Shown here piece by piece: positions 1-9,006 of a DNA stretch of 33,192 bases. Source of the DNA: Chloroflexaceae bacterium (GTDB lineage Bacteria > Chloroflexota > Chloroflexia > Chloroflexales > Chloroflexaceae). The notes beneath the pieces were generated by a model. That model ran no database searches and was not told the origin of the DNA. It saw only the letters and a program-made list of their open reading frames with translations. The stretch's first letter is position 1. Every line of letters begins with the position of its first letter. The translations under genes were made by a program, and so were the position numbers. Location: assembly GCA_028282325.1 (NCBI GenBank), contig JANQID010000076.1, positions 1-33,192 of the forward strand, given 5' to 3'.

Positions 1-97
1 CGGTCATTCTGAGCGGAGCGAAGAATCCCGGCTGTCGGGGACGCTGAGACCCTTCGCTCCGCTCAGGGTGACATGCGGCCTGTTCATTATCGTTTGG
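1..97 (+). repeat. Dispersed palindromic repeat, copy 1
   Basis: An imperfect hairpin element. The left arm (3-27) begins GTCATTCTGAGCG and the right arm (48-72) ends CTCAGGGTGAC. The arms are inverted copies matching at 21 of 25 positions, with two further positions able to form G-U pairs in RNA. The central 20 bases hold CCGGCTGTCGGG. The whole 97 bases recur inverted at 33087-33183 with only three differences, and a more diverged copy lies at 24232. It has no coding capacity, so it fits a REP/MITE-like element. Confidence 0.85.
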
Positions 98-101
98 TAT
101 T

Positions 102-197
102 ATGAAGCGTTACAACCAGCTTATTGTCTGTACATTCGATGTCGAGCATACAATTGCGCCGGAGGTGATCGAAGCATTAATGAAGGTGGAGGAGTAA
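102..197 (+). CDS. Possible 31-codon leader ORF
   Basis: A short ATG-to-TAA frame (begins MKRYNQLIVC, ends LMKVEE) starts five bases after the repeat. It stops three bases before the TTG start of the membrane protease. Its last codons overlap the GGAGG that serves as ribosome binding site for the next gene, which would allow translational coupling. No Shine-Dalgarno sequence is visible upstream of its own ATG, and I do not recognise the peptide. It could be a chance frame or the remnant of a gene cut by the repeat. Confidence 0.22.
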   Translation: MKRYNQLIVCTFDVEHTIAPEVIEALMKVEE

Positions 198-200
198 ACA

Positions 201-1163
201 TTGATTTCCGGCTTGCTTTCATCGCAAAATCGCCTGTTTGAACTGGCGCGTCCGACCCATCCGCGGGCGCCGCGTTTCGTCGCCGGCAAGCTCTATGCTG
301 TCTTGGCAACGCTCTACGCCTTTCTCGTTCCGATCCTCGGCAGTCTACTTGTCGCCATTCCCATCGTGATCTTTTTTATCGCGCAGGGGAGGCCGCCCGG
401 CCCAAATCCGCTGGCTCTGGGGTTCGGCGGCAGCATCGGGCTGACCATCTCGCTGCTGGTCGCGTTTATTCCGATCTATCTGTTGATCTGGCTCTGGCTG
501 GTAATCTTCGAGCGCCGTCAACTGTGGACGATTGGAATGGAACAACGCAGCGCACTGATGAACTACCTGCGCGGCTGCGCGGTTGGACTGGTGATGTTCA
601 GTGCGTCGGTAGGATTGTTCGCTGTTCCCGGCTATGTCGAGTTCGAGACCGGCGGCGCGCAACTGAGCGGCAGTGCGGCCCTCGGCGGGATCGTGATCGC
701 CTTGATCGGCTGGATTGTGCAGGGCGCCGCCGAAGAGGCACTTGCCCGCGGCTTCATCTTGCCTATCGTCGGCGTGCGCTTCAGCCCGCTGGCGGGCGTT
801 GCGATCTCCGCGCTGATTTTTATGGCGATCCATGCCTTTAACCCGAACCTGAGCTCGATCGCGCTGTTGAACCTGTTTCTCTTCGGCGTCTTCACTGCGC
901 TCTACGCGCTCTACGAAGGCGGGTTGTGGGGCGTTTTCGCCATTCATAGCGTATGGAACTGGGCCCAGGGCAATCTCTTCGGCTTCGAGGTCAGCGGCCA
1001 GGGACTCAGATCGGCGACGCTGATCGATCTGCAAGAGACCGGGCCCAACTGGCTGACCGGGGGCGCGTTTGGCCCGGAGGGCGGGCTGGCAGTTACCGGC
1101 GTGTTGCTGATCAGTTCGGCATTGGTGTGGCTCGCACAGCACTCCCGGCAGACGAGGGCTTAA
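201..1163 (+). CDS. CPBP family intramembrane metalloprotease (CAAX/Abi type)
   Basis: A 320-aa polytopic membrane protein with the three signature motifs of the CPBP (CAAX protease and bacteriocin-processing) family. These are the EExxxR motif (E178, E179, R183), FxxxH (F207, H211) and HxxxN (H249, N253). In family members these residues form the glutamate/histidine active site inside the membrane. Several strongly hydrophobic segments precede the motifs, beginning around residue 30. The start is TTG at 201, preceded at good spacing by GGAGG (188-192). Bacterial members act in bacteriocin self-immunity, protein processing or unknown roles, and no substrate can be inferred here. The gene appears monocistronic and is followed by about 200 bases of promoter-containing DNA. 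Confidence 0.85.
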   Translation: MISGLLSSQNRLFELARPTHPRAPRFVAGKLYAVLATLYAFLVPILGSLLVAIPIVIFFIAQGRPPGPNPLALGFGGSIGLTISLLVAFIPIYLLIWLWLVIFERRQLWTIGMEQRSALMNYLRGCAVGLVMFSASVGLFAVPGYVEFETGGAQLSGSAALGGIVIALIGWIVQGAAEEALARGFILPIVGVRFSPLAGVAISALIFMAIHAFNPNLSSIALLNLFLFGVFTALYALYEGGLWGVFAIHSVWNWAQGNLFGFEVSGQGLRSATLIDLQETGPNWLTGGAFGPEGGLAVTGVLLISSALVWLAQHSRQTRA

Positions 1164-1188
1164 TAACAGGGTGCGGGGTGCGTCATAG

Positions 1189-1216
1189 TTGATCTATTGG
1201 ATCTGCGCGTTATAAT
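1189..1216 (+). promoter_or_regulatory. Candidate sigma-70-type promoter for the sensor kinase cluster
   Basis: TTGATC (1189-1194), a 16-base spacer and TATAAT (1211-1216) form a good -35/-10 pair in the gap between the protease and the first kinase. A transcript from here would carry a leader of about 150 bases. That leader contains a small inverted repeat (ACCTC 1234-1238 / GAGGT 1248-1252). This is the only promoter-like sequence I could pick out in the 208-base gap. It is a sequence-match inference only. Confidence 0.4.
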
Positions 1217-1371
1217 AGAAGCTAGCAAAATACACCTCCACAATTGCGAGGTCGCTGCCATAGCGGCAAACATTGTCATTCACATATGCTCACGTTCTGT
1301 GTCTTTCCCCATAGCGATGGGTTATGTGCTAACATAGCTGTCTAAATACCGGCTATTCAATGGAGAAGCCG

Positions 1372-4300
1372 ATGACTCAACAACCAACTATTCTCCTTAT
1401 CGCTGAAACACCTCCGGTTTGCACCAACCTGGCAGAAAGGCTCACCCAGGACAGATATGATGTGATCGAAGCGTCGCCGGGCAATGGTTGCCTACATCTG
1501 GCTCGCGAGATAGGCCCGGACATCGTCTTGCTCAACGCAACGCCCGGCGATGCTGACAGTCTCGCGCTGTGCCAGGCGCTCAAGTCTGATTCGTGTACGC
1601 CTCCTCCGCTCTGCGCCCTGCTCTACGATGAATACCCTGACACTGCCGAGATCGCTGTGGCCGAACACGATGGCATTGTCGATACCTGGTTTGTGCGGCC
1701 GTTTGCCGACCAGGATTTGCTGGCACGTCTGCGCCTGCTCCTGCGTGTACAGAGTGCCGAATGCACCTGCGCAGCTCTGCGCTACGATATGGGCGAGCGC
1801 GTCAAGGAGCTGCGCTGTCTCTATCACGTTACCAACATTCTTCGCGAGGAGCCGAACCTCGCAACAATGTTCCAACACGTTGTCGACGCGCTACCCGCCG
1901 GCTGGCAGTATCCCGAAGTGACCTGTGCACGCATTCGCTACACCGGCGCCGAATACTGCACGACGCCGTTCGTCGCGACCCCGTGGCGGCTGGCGAGCGA
2001 CATTGTTATCGACGGCGAGCAATGGGGCGCCGTCGAGGTGTTCTACACCGAGGAACGCCCCGAATTCGACGAGGGACCGTTCTTGCAGCAAGAGCGCGAT
2101 ATGATCAATGCCATCGCGCAACACCTTGAGGAAACGATTGAACATCACTATGACGTAAGGGCGCTGCGGCAAAGCGAGGAACGCTTTCGAACCTACTTCA
2201 ACGCGTCGCTGATCGGCATGGCCTTCACCTCGCTCGAAAAGGGCTGGCTCGAAGTGAATGATCAGTTATGCGCGATACTGGGCTATCCGCGCGATGAGCT
2301 TATCGCGTTGACCTGGGCCGAGTTGACTTATCCCGACGACCTGGAGGCCGATGTCCACGAATTCGAGCGCCTGACCAAGGGCGAGATCGACGGTTGTACG
2401 CTCAACAAACGCTTTATTCGCAAGGATGGCGCGATCGTTTATGCCACGATCTGGGCCCGCGCCGTGCGTACGCCCGATGGCGCCATCGATTATTTTGTCG
2501 CTCAGGTGCAAGATATTACCGAACGCATCTATGCCGATCTGGAATATCGCTCGGTGTTGCAAACAACACCGGATGGCTTCTGGATCGTTGATGCCGACAA
2601 CGGGCGTTTTCTTGAAGTCAACGACGCCTATTGCCGGATGATCGGCTATAGCCGCGCCGAGTTGCTGACGATGGGAATTCTCGATGCTGTTGAGCAACCG
2701 GAAGAGACGGCCGTCCACATCGCGAAGGTTGTTGCGCAGGGATTCGATCGCTTTGAAACGCGCCATCGCCGCAAGGATGGCCGGATTATCATTGTCGAGA
2801 TCAGCGCGCGCTATGTCGCAAGTTATGGCGGGCGTTTTATGGTGTTTGTCCGCGACATCACCGAACACTCGCTGTGGGAAGCCGCGCTCCGCGAGAGCGA
2901 GGAACGTTTCCGCACCTATTTCCACGAGTCGCTGATGGGGATGGCGATCACGTCGCCTGAAAAAGGTTGGATTGAAGTCAACGAACAACTGTGCCGGTCG
3001 CTTGGCTACACACGCGATGAACTGCGTGCAACGACCTGGGCCGATTTGACCTATCCCGACGACCTGGAGGCTGATGTCCGCCAGTTCGAGCGCATGGTCG
3101 AGGGCGAGATCAACGGCTACAAGCTCGACAAACGCCTTGTGCGCAAAGATGGCTCAGTGATTCACACAATCTTCTCGGTGCGGGCCACACGCCATCCCGA
3201 CGGTGCGCTGAAATATGTTCTAGCCCAATTGCAAGACATCACTGGTCGCATTCATGCCGAGCTTGAGTATCAATCGATCCTGCAAACAACCTCAGATGGC
3301 TTCTGTGTCGCCGATGCGAGCGATGGACGGCTGATCGAGGCGAACGGCGCGTTTTGTCGGATGTCGGGATATCATCGTGACGAGATATTGCAGATGCGCA
3401 TTCCCGATATCGCCGTCGATAAAACCCCCGAAGCGATCCTGCAACAGATCGCCGATGTGTTGGAATACGGCAGCCGCCGATTTGAAAGCAGTTTGCGGCA
3501 TAAAGATGGCCAGATTATCGCCATCGATGTGAGCGCCCAGTATGTCGCCAGCCGGGACGGCATCTTGACCATCTTCGTGCGCGACATCACCGACCGCAAG
3601 CGCGCCGAGCAGGATCTGCGCGAGAGCGAGGCGCGTTATCGCACGCTGCTCAACGCAATCCCCGACCGGGTCTTCCGCCACGATTCGTCCGGAGCGTTCG
3701 TCGATTACCATGCGCCGCGTGATGCGACGCTGGTGGCGCCGCCGGAGGCTTTTCTGGGCAAACACTATCGAGATGTGATGCCGCCCGCCATCACCGAGCC
3801 GTTCGACGCGGCAATCGAGAGTGCCCGCAACACCGGCAATATCGCCCGCTTCGAGTACGATCTGCCGATGGATGGCAAGATACATTCCTACGAGGCGCGG
3901 GTAGTCGCCGGCGGAGATGGCGATATTGTCTCGATCGTGCGCGACATCACCGACCGCAAGCGCGCCGAACAGGCTTTGCACGAACAGCATGAGCAGTTTC
4001 TGACCATCTTCGATGCGTTCCCAGAGTTCCTCTATGTTGTTGATCCGGCGACCGACGAAGTGCTGTTTGTCAATAAGGTGTTCGGCAATATGCTTAAGCG
4101 CAATCCGGTCGGCGGCAAATGCTATCGCGAGTTCCAACATTTCAACGCGCGCTGCGATTTCTGCACCAACGAGACTATCCTACGCACACGCCAGCCTTAT
4201 ACCTGGGAACACCACAACCCGATCCTGAACGTCGATCTGCTAATTACCGACCAGATTATCCGCTGGCCGGATGGGCGCGATGTGCGCTTTGAGTTGGCCA

Positions 4301-5514
4301 TCGACATCACAGCCCGCAAACAGGCCGAGCGCGACTTGCGCCAATCGCAACAGATGCTCAAGTTGGTGATTGAAACGATCCCAACCTTTGTGTTCTGGAA
4401 GGATCGTAATTCTGTGTATCTCGGCAGCAATCAGAACTTCGCCCGGTTGGTCGGTTTAGCCGGGCCTGATGATGTGATCGGAAAGAATGATTTCGAGCTG
4501 CCCTACTATTCGGAACAGATCGAGGAGTTTCGGGCCAACGACCGGCGCATTATGGAGGAGGGGCAGACCGAACAAGGCCTGATCGAGTCGGCGCAACTGC
4601 CCGACGGTCGCGAGATCTGGGTGGAGATCAGCAAGGCTCCGCTGCGCGATGTGGACGGTACGGTGATCGGCGTTCTCGGCATTTTCAACGACATCACCGA
4701 CCGCAAGTATTCCGAAGACGAGCGTGAACGTTTGACGAAGGAATTGGCCCGCAAGAACGATGAACTCGAACAGGTCGTCTATGTCGCCTCGCACGATTTG
4801 CGTTCGCCGCTCGTGAATGTGCAAGGCTTTAGCAAAGAGCTTCAGGCGTCGTTGAGCGATCTTGCCGCCGAGCTTGATTCGGCGCCTATTCCTGACGAAA
4901 TTCGTGCGCGGCTGGCGTTTACGCTCGAAGATGATATTCCCGAATCGCTCAACTACATTCTGACCAGTACTGAGAAAATGGATACGTTGCTCAGGGGTTT
5001 GCTACGGCTTTCACGCCTGGGCCGCGCAGCGCTGAGCATTGAACCGCTCGATATGGATCGGCTGATTGCCGAGACGATAAGCGCGTTTGACTTCCAGATT
5101 AAACAGGCCGGTGTGCAGATCACGGTCGCGCCGTTGCCACGATGTATGGGCGACGCCACCCAGATCGGCCAGTTGTTCGCCAATCTGATTAGCAATGCGT
5201 TAAAATACCCCGATCCGGCGCGCCCCGGCGTTGTCGCCATCTCCGGTCATACTGCGGACGTGATGGCGGTATATTGTGTGGAAGACAATGGTCTGGGCAT
5301 TGCACCCGAACATCAATCCAAGATTTTTGAACTCTATCATCGCTTGAACCCCGACCAGACCGAAGGTGAGGGGCTTGGACTGACCATTGTACGAACGATC
5401 CTCGATCGTCACAGTGGCTGGATCTGGGTCGAATCGGAACCAGGGGAGGGGAGTCGTTTTTTTGTTAGCTTGCCGGAGGTGTTATGGAACGTAAAAGGAA
5501 CGCTGCCAAAATGA
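1372..5514 (+). CDS. Multi-PAS sensor histidine kinase with N-terminal pseudo-receiver
   Basis: A predicted cytoplasmic sensor kinase of 1380 aa. Order: a receiver-like domain (residues 3-125) with Asn55 where the phosphorylated Asp should be and Arg in place of the conserved Lys; a GAF-like segment (145-262); seven PAS domains (starting near 266, 390, 506, 630, 749, 870 and 990), most ending in the DIT-x-RK linker; a short coiled coil; a dimerisation domain with SHDLRSPL (His1141); and an ATPase domain with N-box Asn1275, G1 box DNGLG (Asp1305) and G2 box GEGLGL. PAS1-PAS2 and PAS3-PAS4 are an internal duplication. PAS6 carries a C-x10-C-x2-C cluster (C917, C928, C931). I chose ATG 1372 over the in-frame ATG at 1360 because GGAG (1361-1364) sits seven bases before it. 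It overlaps the following receiver gene by a few codons, so the two probably form a kinase-receiver pair. Confidence 0.9.
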   Translation: MTQQPTILLIAETPPVCTNLAERLTQDRYDVIEASPGNGCLHLAREIGPDIVLLNATPGDADSLALCQALKSDSCTPPPLCALLYDEYPDTAEIAVAEHDGIVDTWFVRPFADQDLLARLRLLLRVQSAECTCAALRYDMGERVKELRCLYHVTNILREEPNLATMFQHVVDALPAGWQYPEVTCARIRYTGAEYCTTPFVATPWRLASDIVIDGEQWGAVEVFYTEERPEFDEGPFLQQERDMINAIAQHLEETIEHHYDVRALRQSEERFRTYFNASLIGMAFTSLEKGWLEVNDQLCAILGYPRDELIALTWAELTYPDDLEADVHEFERLTKGEIDGCTLNKRFIRKDGAIVYATIWARAVRTPDGAIDYFVAQVQDITERIYADLEYRSVLQTTPDGFWIVDADNGRFLEVNDAYCRMIGYSRAELLTMGILDAVEQPEETAVHIAKVVAQGFDRFETRHRRKDGRIIIVEISARYVASYGGRFMVFVRDITEHSLWEAALRESEERFRTYFHESLMGMAITSPEKGWIEVNEQLCRSLGYTRDELRATTWADLTYPDDLEADVRQFERMVEGEINGYKLDKRLVRKDGSVIHTIFSVRATRHPDGALKYVLAQLQDITGRIHAELEYQSILQTTSDGFCVADASDGRLIEANGAFCRMSGYHRDEILQMRIPDIAVDKTPEAILQQIADVLEYGSRRFESSLRHKDGQIIAIDVSAQYVASRDGILTIFVRDITDRKRAEQDLRESEARYRTLLNAIPDRVFRHDSSGAFVDYHAPRDATLVAPPEAFLGKHYRDVMPPAITEPFDAAIESARNTGNIARFEYDLPMDGKIHSYEARVVAGGDGDIVSIVRDITDRKRAEQALHEQHEQFLTIFDAFPEFLYVVDPATDEVLFVNKVFGNMLKRNPVGGKCYREFQHFNARCDFCTNETILRTRQPYTWEHHNPILNVDLLITDQIIRWPDGRDVRFELAIDITARKQAERDLRQSQQMLKLVIETIPTFVFWKDRNSVYLGSNQNFARLVGLAGPDDVIGKNDFELPYYSEQIEEFRANDRRIMEEGQTEQGLIESAQLPDGREIWVEISKAPLRDVDGTVIGVLGIFNDITDRKYSEDERERLTKELARKNDELEQVVYVASHDLRSPLVNVQGFSKELQASLSDLAAELDSAPIPDEIRARLAFTLEDDIPESLNYILTSTEKMDTLLRGLLRLSRLGRAALSIEPLDMDRLIAETISAFDFQIKQAGVQITVAPLPRCMGDATQIGQLFANLISNALKYPDPARPGVVAISGHTADVMAVYCVEDNGLGIAPEHQSKIFELYHRLNPDQTEGEGLGLTIVRTILDRHSGWIWVESEPGEGSRFFVSLPEVLWNVKGTLPK
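2164..3615 (+). repeat. In-gene tandem duplication of a PAS-PAS unit
   Basis: Within the first kinase, the roughly 241-codon block starting at 2164 (PAS1+PAS2) is followed directly by a second version starting at 2887 (PAS3+PAS4). Both open with a SEERFRTYF segment. Both contain the strings TYPDDLEADV and RKDG, and both end in an FVRDIT segment. The period is 723 bases. The third SE-x-RYRT segment at 3616 (PAS5) is much less similar. The copies have diverged at many codons, so the event is not recent. Confidence 0.85.
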
Positions 5515-5957
5515 GGAAAGAAGTGATAGTGCTCATCGCAGAAGATGATGAGGGCCACGCCGCCCTGATCACCAGGAACTTGAAACGCGCCGGGTTGCAC
5601 AACGACGTTTCGGTATTTAAGGACGGCCAGGAAGTTCTCGATTTTCTGTTCTTTGGCGGCCCCGGGCCGCATCGTATAAAAGGCCAGTCTTATTTGCTGT
5701 TGCTGGACATTCGTATGCCGAAGGTGGATGGAGTTGAGGTTCTGCGTCAAATTAAAGCTGACCCGGAGCTGCGCAAGCTGCCGGTAACGATGATCACGAC
5801 CACCGACGACCCGCGCGAGGTCGAACGCTGCCACGCTCTGGGATGCAGCAACTACGTCACCAAGCCGGTGGATTATGAAAAGTTTGTCGAGGCCGTTCGC
5901 CAACTGGGCTTGTTTCTATCAGTCGTGGAAGTACCGATGATCAACGGGATAACATAG
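5484..5957 (+). CDS. Single-domain response regulator (Rcp1-like receiver)
   Basis: A 157-aa stand-alone receiver with no output domain. Visible features are the acidic pair in the IAEDDEGH segment, the phospho-accepting Asp75 in LLLLDIRMP, and the conserved Lys in the VTKPVD segment. The FFGG insert after helix 2 and the overall pattern resemble the Rcp1/CheY-like partners of phytochrome-type kinases whose dimerisation motif is SHDLR, as in the gene just upstream. ATG 5484 has GGAGG four bases before it and overlaps the kinase end by 31 bases. ATG 5511 would give the classic ATGA overlap and a 148-aa protein. Either start leaves the receiver intact. It is probably phosphorylated by the upstream kinase, and its target is unknown. 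Confidence 0.88.
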   Translation: MERKRNAAKMRKEVIVLIAEDDEGHAALITRNLKRAGLHNDVSVFKDGQEVLDFLFFGGPGPHRIKGQSYLLLLDIRMPKVDGVEVLRQIKADPELRKLPVTMITTTDDPREVERCHALGCSNYVTKPVDYEKFVEAVRQLGLFLSVVEVPMINGIT

Positions 5958-6021
5958 AAAGCTTATCTTCAGAAGTCGGAAAAAAACAACCGAGCCAGCA
6001 AGCGCGACCAGGAGAACACTG

Positions 6022-9006
6022 ATGAACAACATCGAAGCGCTACAGCACTATTTGCAAGATATGCCGGAAACGCGTTTCACACTGATCGTCGTTGAGGATG
6101 ACCAGGGTCTGAATCGGCTTATCCAGAAGCGGTTGCAACGCCAGAGCTTCAATGTCGCCGGAGCATACACCGGCGCCGAGGGCATTCAACTGGCGCGTAC
6201 TCTTCCCGACGCATTGCTCTTGATTGATTATACCCTGCCCGATATGACCGGCAAGGAAATTGTGCTCACGCTGAATCGCGATAAGCATATAACGCCGTTT
6301 ATCGTGATTACCGGGCAGGGCGATGAACGCACCGCCGTGGAGATGATGAAGCTCGGTGCACGCGACTACCTGGTGAAAGATGCTAATTTCCTCGATCTCC
6401 TGCCGTCAGTCGTTCAGCAAATCACCGAGCAACTGGATACCGAGCGACGGTTGCAACAGGCTGAAAGCGCCTTGCGCGAGTCCGAATACCGGTTCAGCCT
6501 TTTATTCCAAAACGCGGCGGTCGGGATCAGTTTGGCTACGTTGGATGGGCGCCCATTGGCTGCGAATGAAGCTACTTTGCGCATGTCCGGCTATGAGCCG
6601 GAAGAGTTGAGCCAGATCAATCTGACCGACACCTATACGAATCCGGACGACCGTGTGCGGATTATCGATATGCTGCGCCGCGACGGTCGCGTGAATAACC
6701 AGGAAGTTCGTCTGAAGCGCAAAGATGGCACGCTCTACTGGGTCAATATGACGCTCGATACGCTGACATTCGAGGGCCAGGAGGCTATGCTTGTCACCTT
6801 CGAAGACATCACCGAGCGCAAGCGTTCGCAGGAACGTGTGAGCTACCTGAATGCCGTGCTGCGGGGCATTCGTCGCGTTAATCACCTAATCACGCAGGAA
6901 AGCGACCGTGATCGGCTGATCCAGGGCGCCTGCAACAGCTTGATCGAGCCATTCGGATATGCCAATGCCTGGATCGCCCGTATGGACCATGCTGGACAGA
7001 TCATCACCGTGGCCAGCGCCGGCTTCAACGGCGCTTTCGTGCGGTTGGATCAGCGAATCCGGCAGGGTGCATCGCCAACATGCGTCCGACAGACGCTCGA
7101 CGATACCGGCGTTGTGGTTATCCATGATCCGTCGGTAGACTGCCCGGATTGCTCGATTGTGTCCGCCTGTCGCAGAGAAGCTCGCCTATCAATCCGGCTG
7201 GCGCATGGTGATCGCATCTATGGCGTCATCGCGGTCGCGGTTGATGCAAGCTTCGTCGATGACGCGGAAGTGCAACGACTCTTCGCCGAAACCGCCCGCG
7301 ATCTGGCCTCCGCGCTCTATAAGATCGACCTGGAAGAAGAACGCCAACGTACCGAAAACGAATTGCGCACCTCGCAAGAGCGTCTGATTACCGCGATGCG
7401 GGCCGGCAAGCTGGCCTGGTGGGAAATGGACGTAGCCAACGGGATAATGGTGAGCGATGATCAGAAGGCATTGATGCTCGGCTTCGAGCCTGACCATTTT
7501 GTCGGCGCTCACCACAGCGCGTTCACCGATTTGCTACACCCCGATGATTGTGAGCGGACGCTCCAGGCAATGCGCGATTATCTCCACGGCGTCGCCGATT
7601 CCTACGATGCTGAATATCGTATCAAGACCCAATCCGGCGCCTGGCGCTGGTTCCATGACTATGGCCAGATCACGCAGCGGGACGCCGACGGACGCCCGCT
7701 GCGCATCACCGGCGTTGTGGTTGATGTCACCGATCGCCAGGAGACTGCGCTCGCGCTGCAACGCACCCTCGACAAGCTCGAAGAGCGAGTCGCCGAACGC
7801 ACCCGCGCGTTGAGCGACGCCAACGCCGAACTGGCCCGCGCCGCGCGGGTCAAAGACGAGTTTCTGGCGAATATGAGCCACGAATTGCGTACACCGTTGA
7901 GCGCCGTCCTCGGTATGACCGAGGTCCTCCGCGACGGCATTTATGGCCCGTTAAACGAGCGTCAGAACACTGCCCTCCAATCTATCGACGAAAGCGGTCA
8001 ACATTTACTTGAACTGATCACCGACATTCTCGATGTGGCCAAGATCGACGCCGGTCGAACCGTGCTGGATTTCGCCGCCGTCAATGTGCAAGAGGTTGTG
8101 AATGCCAGTTTTCACCTGGTTATTCAGCAGGCACGCAAAAAGCAGTTGCACCTCCATTGCGAGTGTGATCCCGCTATCACCGCGCTCTATGCCGATGCAC
8201 GCCGCCTGAAGCAGATTCTGGTAAACTTGCTCAGCAACGCGGTGAAGTTCACGCCGACAGAAGGACAGATCGGCCTGGAAGTTACAGGCGACGTTGAGCA
8301 TAGCGCGGTGCGTTTTAGCGTCTGGGATACCGGCATCGGCATCGCTCCCGATCACCTTCAACATCTCTTCCAGCCGTTCTACCAGGTCGATAGCGGTCTG
8401 GCGCGCTCGTACGAAGGCACCGGCCTCGGTCTGTCGTTGGTCGTGCGCCTCGCCGAGATGCACGGCGGCAGCGTCGACGTGGAGAGTCAGGTCGGCGCCG
8501 GGAGCCGTTTCACGGTCATATTGCCCTGGCGCAAACCGATGACAAACTCGGAGAGCCCGTCGCACATAGCAGATACTGACACGGTTGCAGAAACGATCAC
8601 CAACGTCGCCAACCATCCGCTCGTTTTGGTCGCCGAGGATAACGAAGCCGCGAGCACGCTGATTTGCGATTATCTGAATTCCAGAGGCTTTCGTATCGTG
8701 ACGTCTCGCAATGGCGAGGATGCGCTGCGCCTTGCTGCAAAGATGCATCCAGCGTTAATTGTAATGGACATCCAGATGCCCCGCATAAATGGTCTGGAAG
8801 CGACACGACTCATTCGCGCCGACGCCAATATGGCGGATATTCCGATCATCGCGCTGTCAGCGCTGGCGATACCCGGTGATCGTGAGCGCTGCCTCGAAGC
8901 AGGTGCCAATGATTACATCGCCAAACCGGTCAGCCTCAAACGGCTGATGCAATCAATAACCGGTTTGCTTCAGCCCATAACAACAGAACGCCCACAAGTC
9001 CAGTAG
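6022..9006 (+). CDS. Hybrid histidine kinase: REC-PAS-GAF-PAS-HisKA-HATPase-REC
   Basis: A 994-aa soluble hybrid kinase. An N-terminal receiver (about 20-135, Asp69 in LLIDYTLPD, Lys in YLVKDAN) is followed by a PAS domain (151-277), a GAF domain (about 280-440) with a C-x2-C-x5-C cluster (C374, C377, C383), and a second PAS (about 452-580). A coiled coil (RVAERTRAL region) leads to HisKA with MSHELRTPL (His620). Next come an ATPase domain (NLLSNAVKF, DTGIGI, GTGLGL) and a C-terminal receiver (870-985, Asp916 in VMDIQMP). GGAG (6011-6014) lies seven bases before the ATG. With receivers at both ends it can be both the target of another kinase and the start of a phosphorelay. The last receiver closely resembles that of the next gene. 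No DNA-binding domain is present. Confidence 0.92.
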   Translation: MNNIEALQHYLQDMPETRFTLIVVEDDQGLNRLIQKRLQRQSFNVAGAYTGAEGIQLARTLPDALLLIDYTLPDMTGKEIVLTLNRDKHITPFIVITGQGDERTAVEMMKLGARDYLVKDANFLDLLPSVVQQITEQLDTERRLQQAESALRESEYRFSLLFQNAAVGISLATLDGRPLAANEATLRMSGYEPEELSQINLTDTYTNPDDRVRIIDMLRRDGRVNNQEVRLKRKDGTLYWVNMTLDTLTFEGQEAMLVTFEDITERKRSQERVSYLNAVLRGIRRVNHLITQESDRDRLIQGACNSLIEPFGYANAWIARMDHAGQIITVASAGFNGAFVRLDQRIRQGASPTCVRQTLDDTGVVVIHDPSVDCPDCSIVSACRREARLSIRLAHGDRIYGVIAVAVDASFVDDAEVQRLFAETARDLASALYKIDLEEERQRTENELRTSQERLITAMRAGKLAWWEMDVANGIMVSDDQKALMLGFEPDHFVGAHHSAFTDLLHPDDCERTLQAMRDYLHGVADSYDAEYRIKTQSGAWRWFHDYGQITQRDADGRPLRITGVVVDVTDRQETALALQRTLDKLEERVAERTRALSDANAELARAARVKDEFLANMSHELRTPLSAVLGMTEVLRDGIYGPLNERQNTALQSIDESGQHLLELITDILDVAKIDAGRTVLDFAAVNVQEVVNASFHLVIQQARKKQLHLHCECDPAITALYADARRLKQILVNLLSNAVKFTPTEGQIGLEVTGDVEHSAVRFSVWDTGIGIAPDHLQHLFQPFYQVDSGLARSYEGTGLGLSLVVRLAEMHGGSVDVESQVGAGSRFTVILPWRKPMTNSESPSHIADTDTVAETITNVANHPLVLVAEDNEAASTLICDYLNSRGFRIVTSRNGEDALRLAAKMHPALIVMDIQMPRINGLEATRLIRADANMADIPIIALSALAIPGDRERCLEAGANDYIAKPVSLKRLMQSITGLLQPITTERPQVQ

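Noticed and set aside
345-1142. 265-codon open frame on the minus strand opposite the membrane protease
   Set aside because: Its translation is low-complexity, rich in Arg, Gln and Asp. The plus strand encodes clear CPBP motifs, so this is an antisense shadow.
2266-4140. Long minus-strand frames of 240 and 282 codons inside the first kinase
   Set aside because: They mirror the repeated PAS coding sequence and have no family signatures or ribosome sites.
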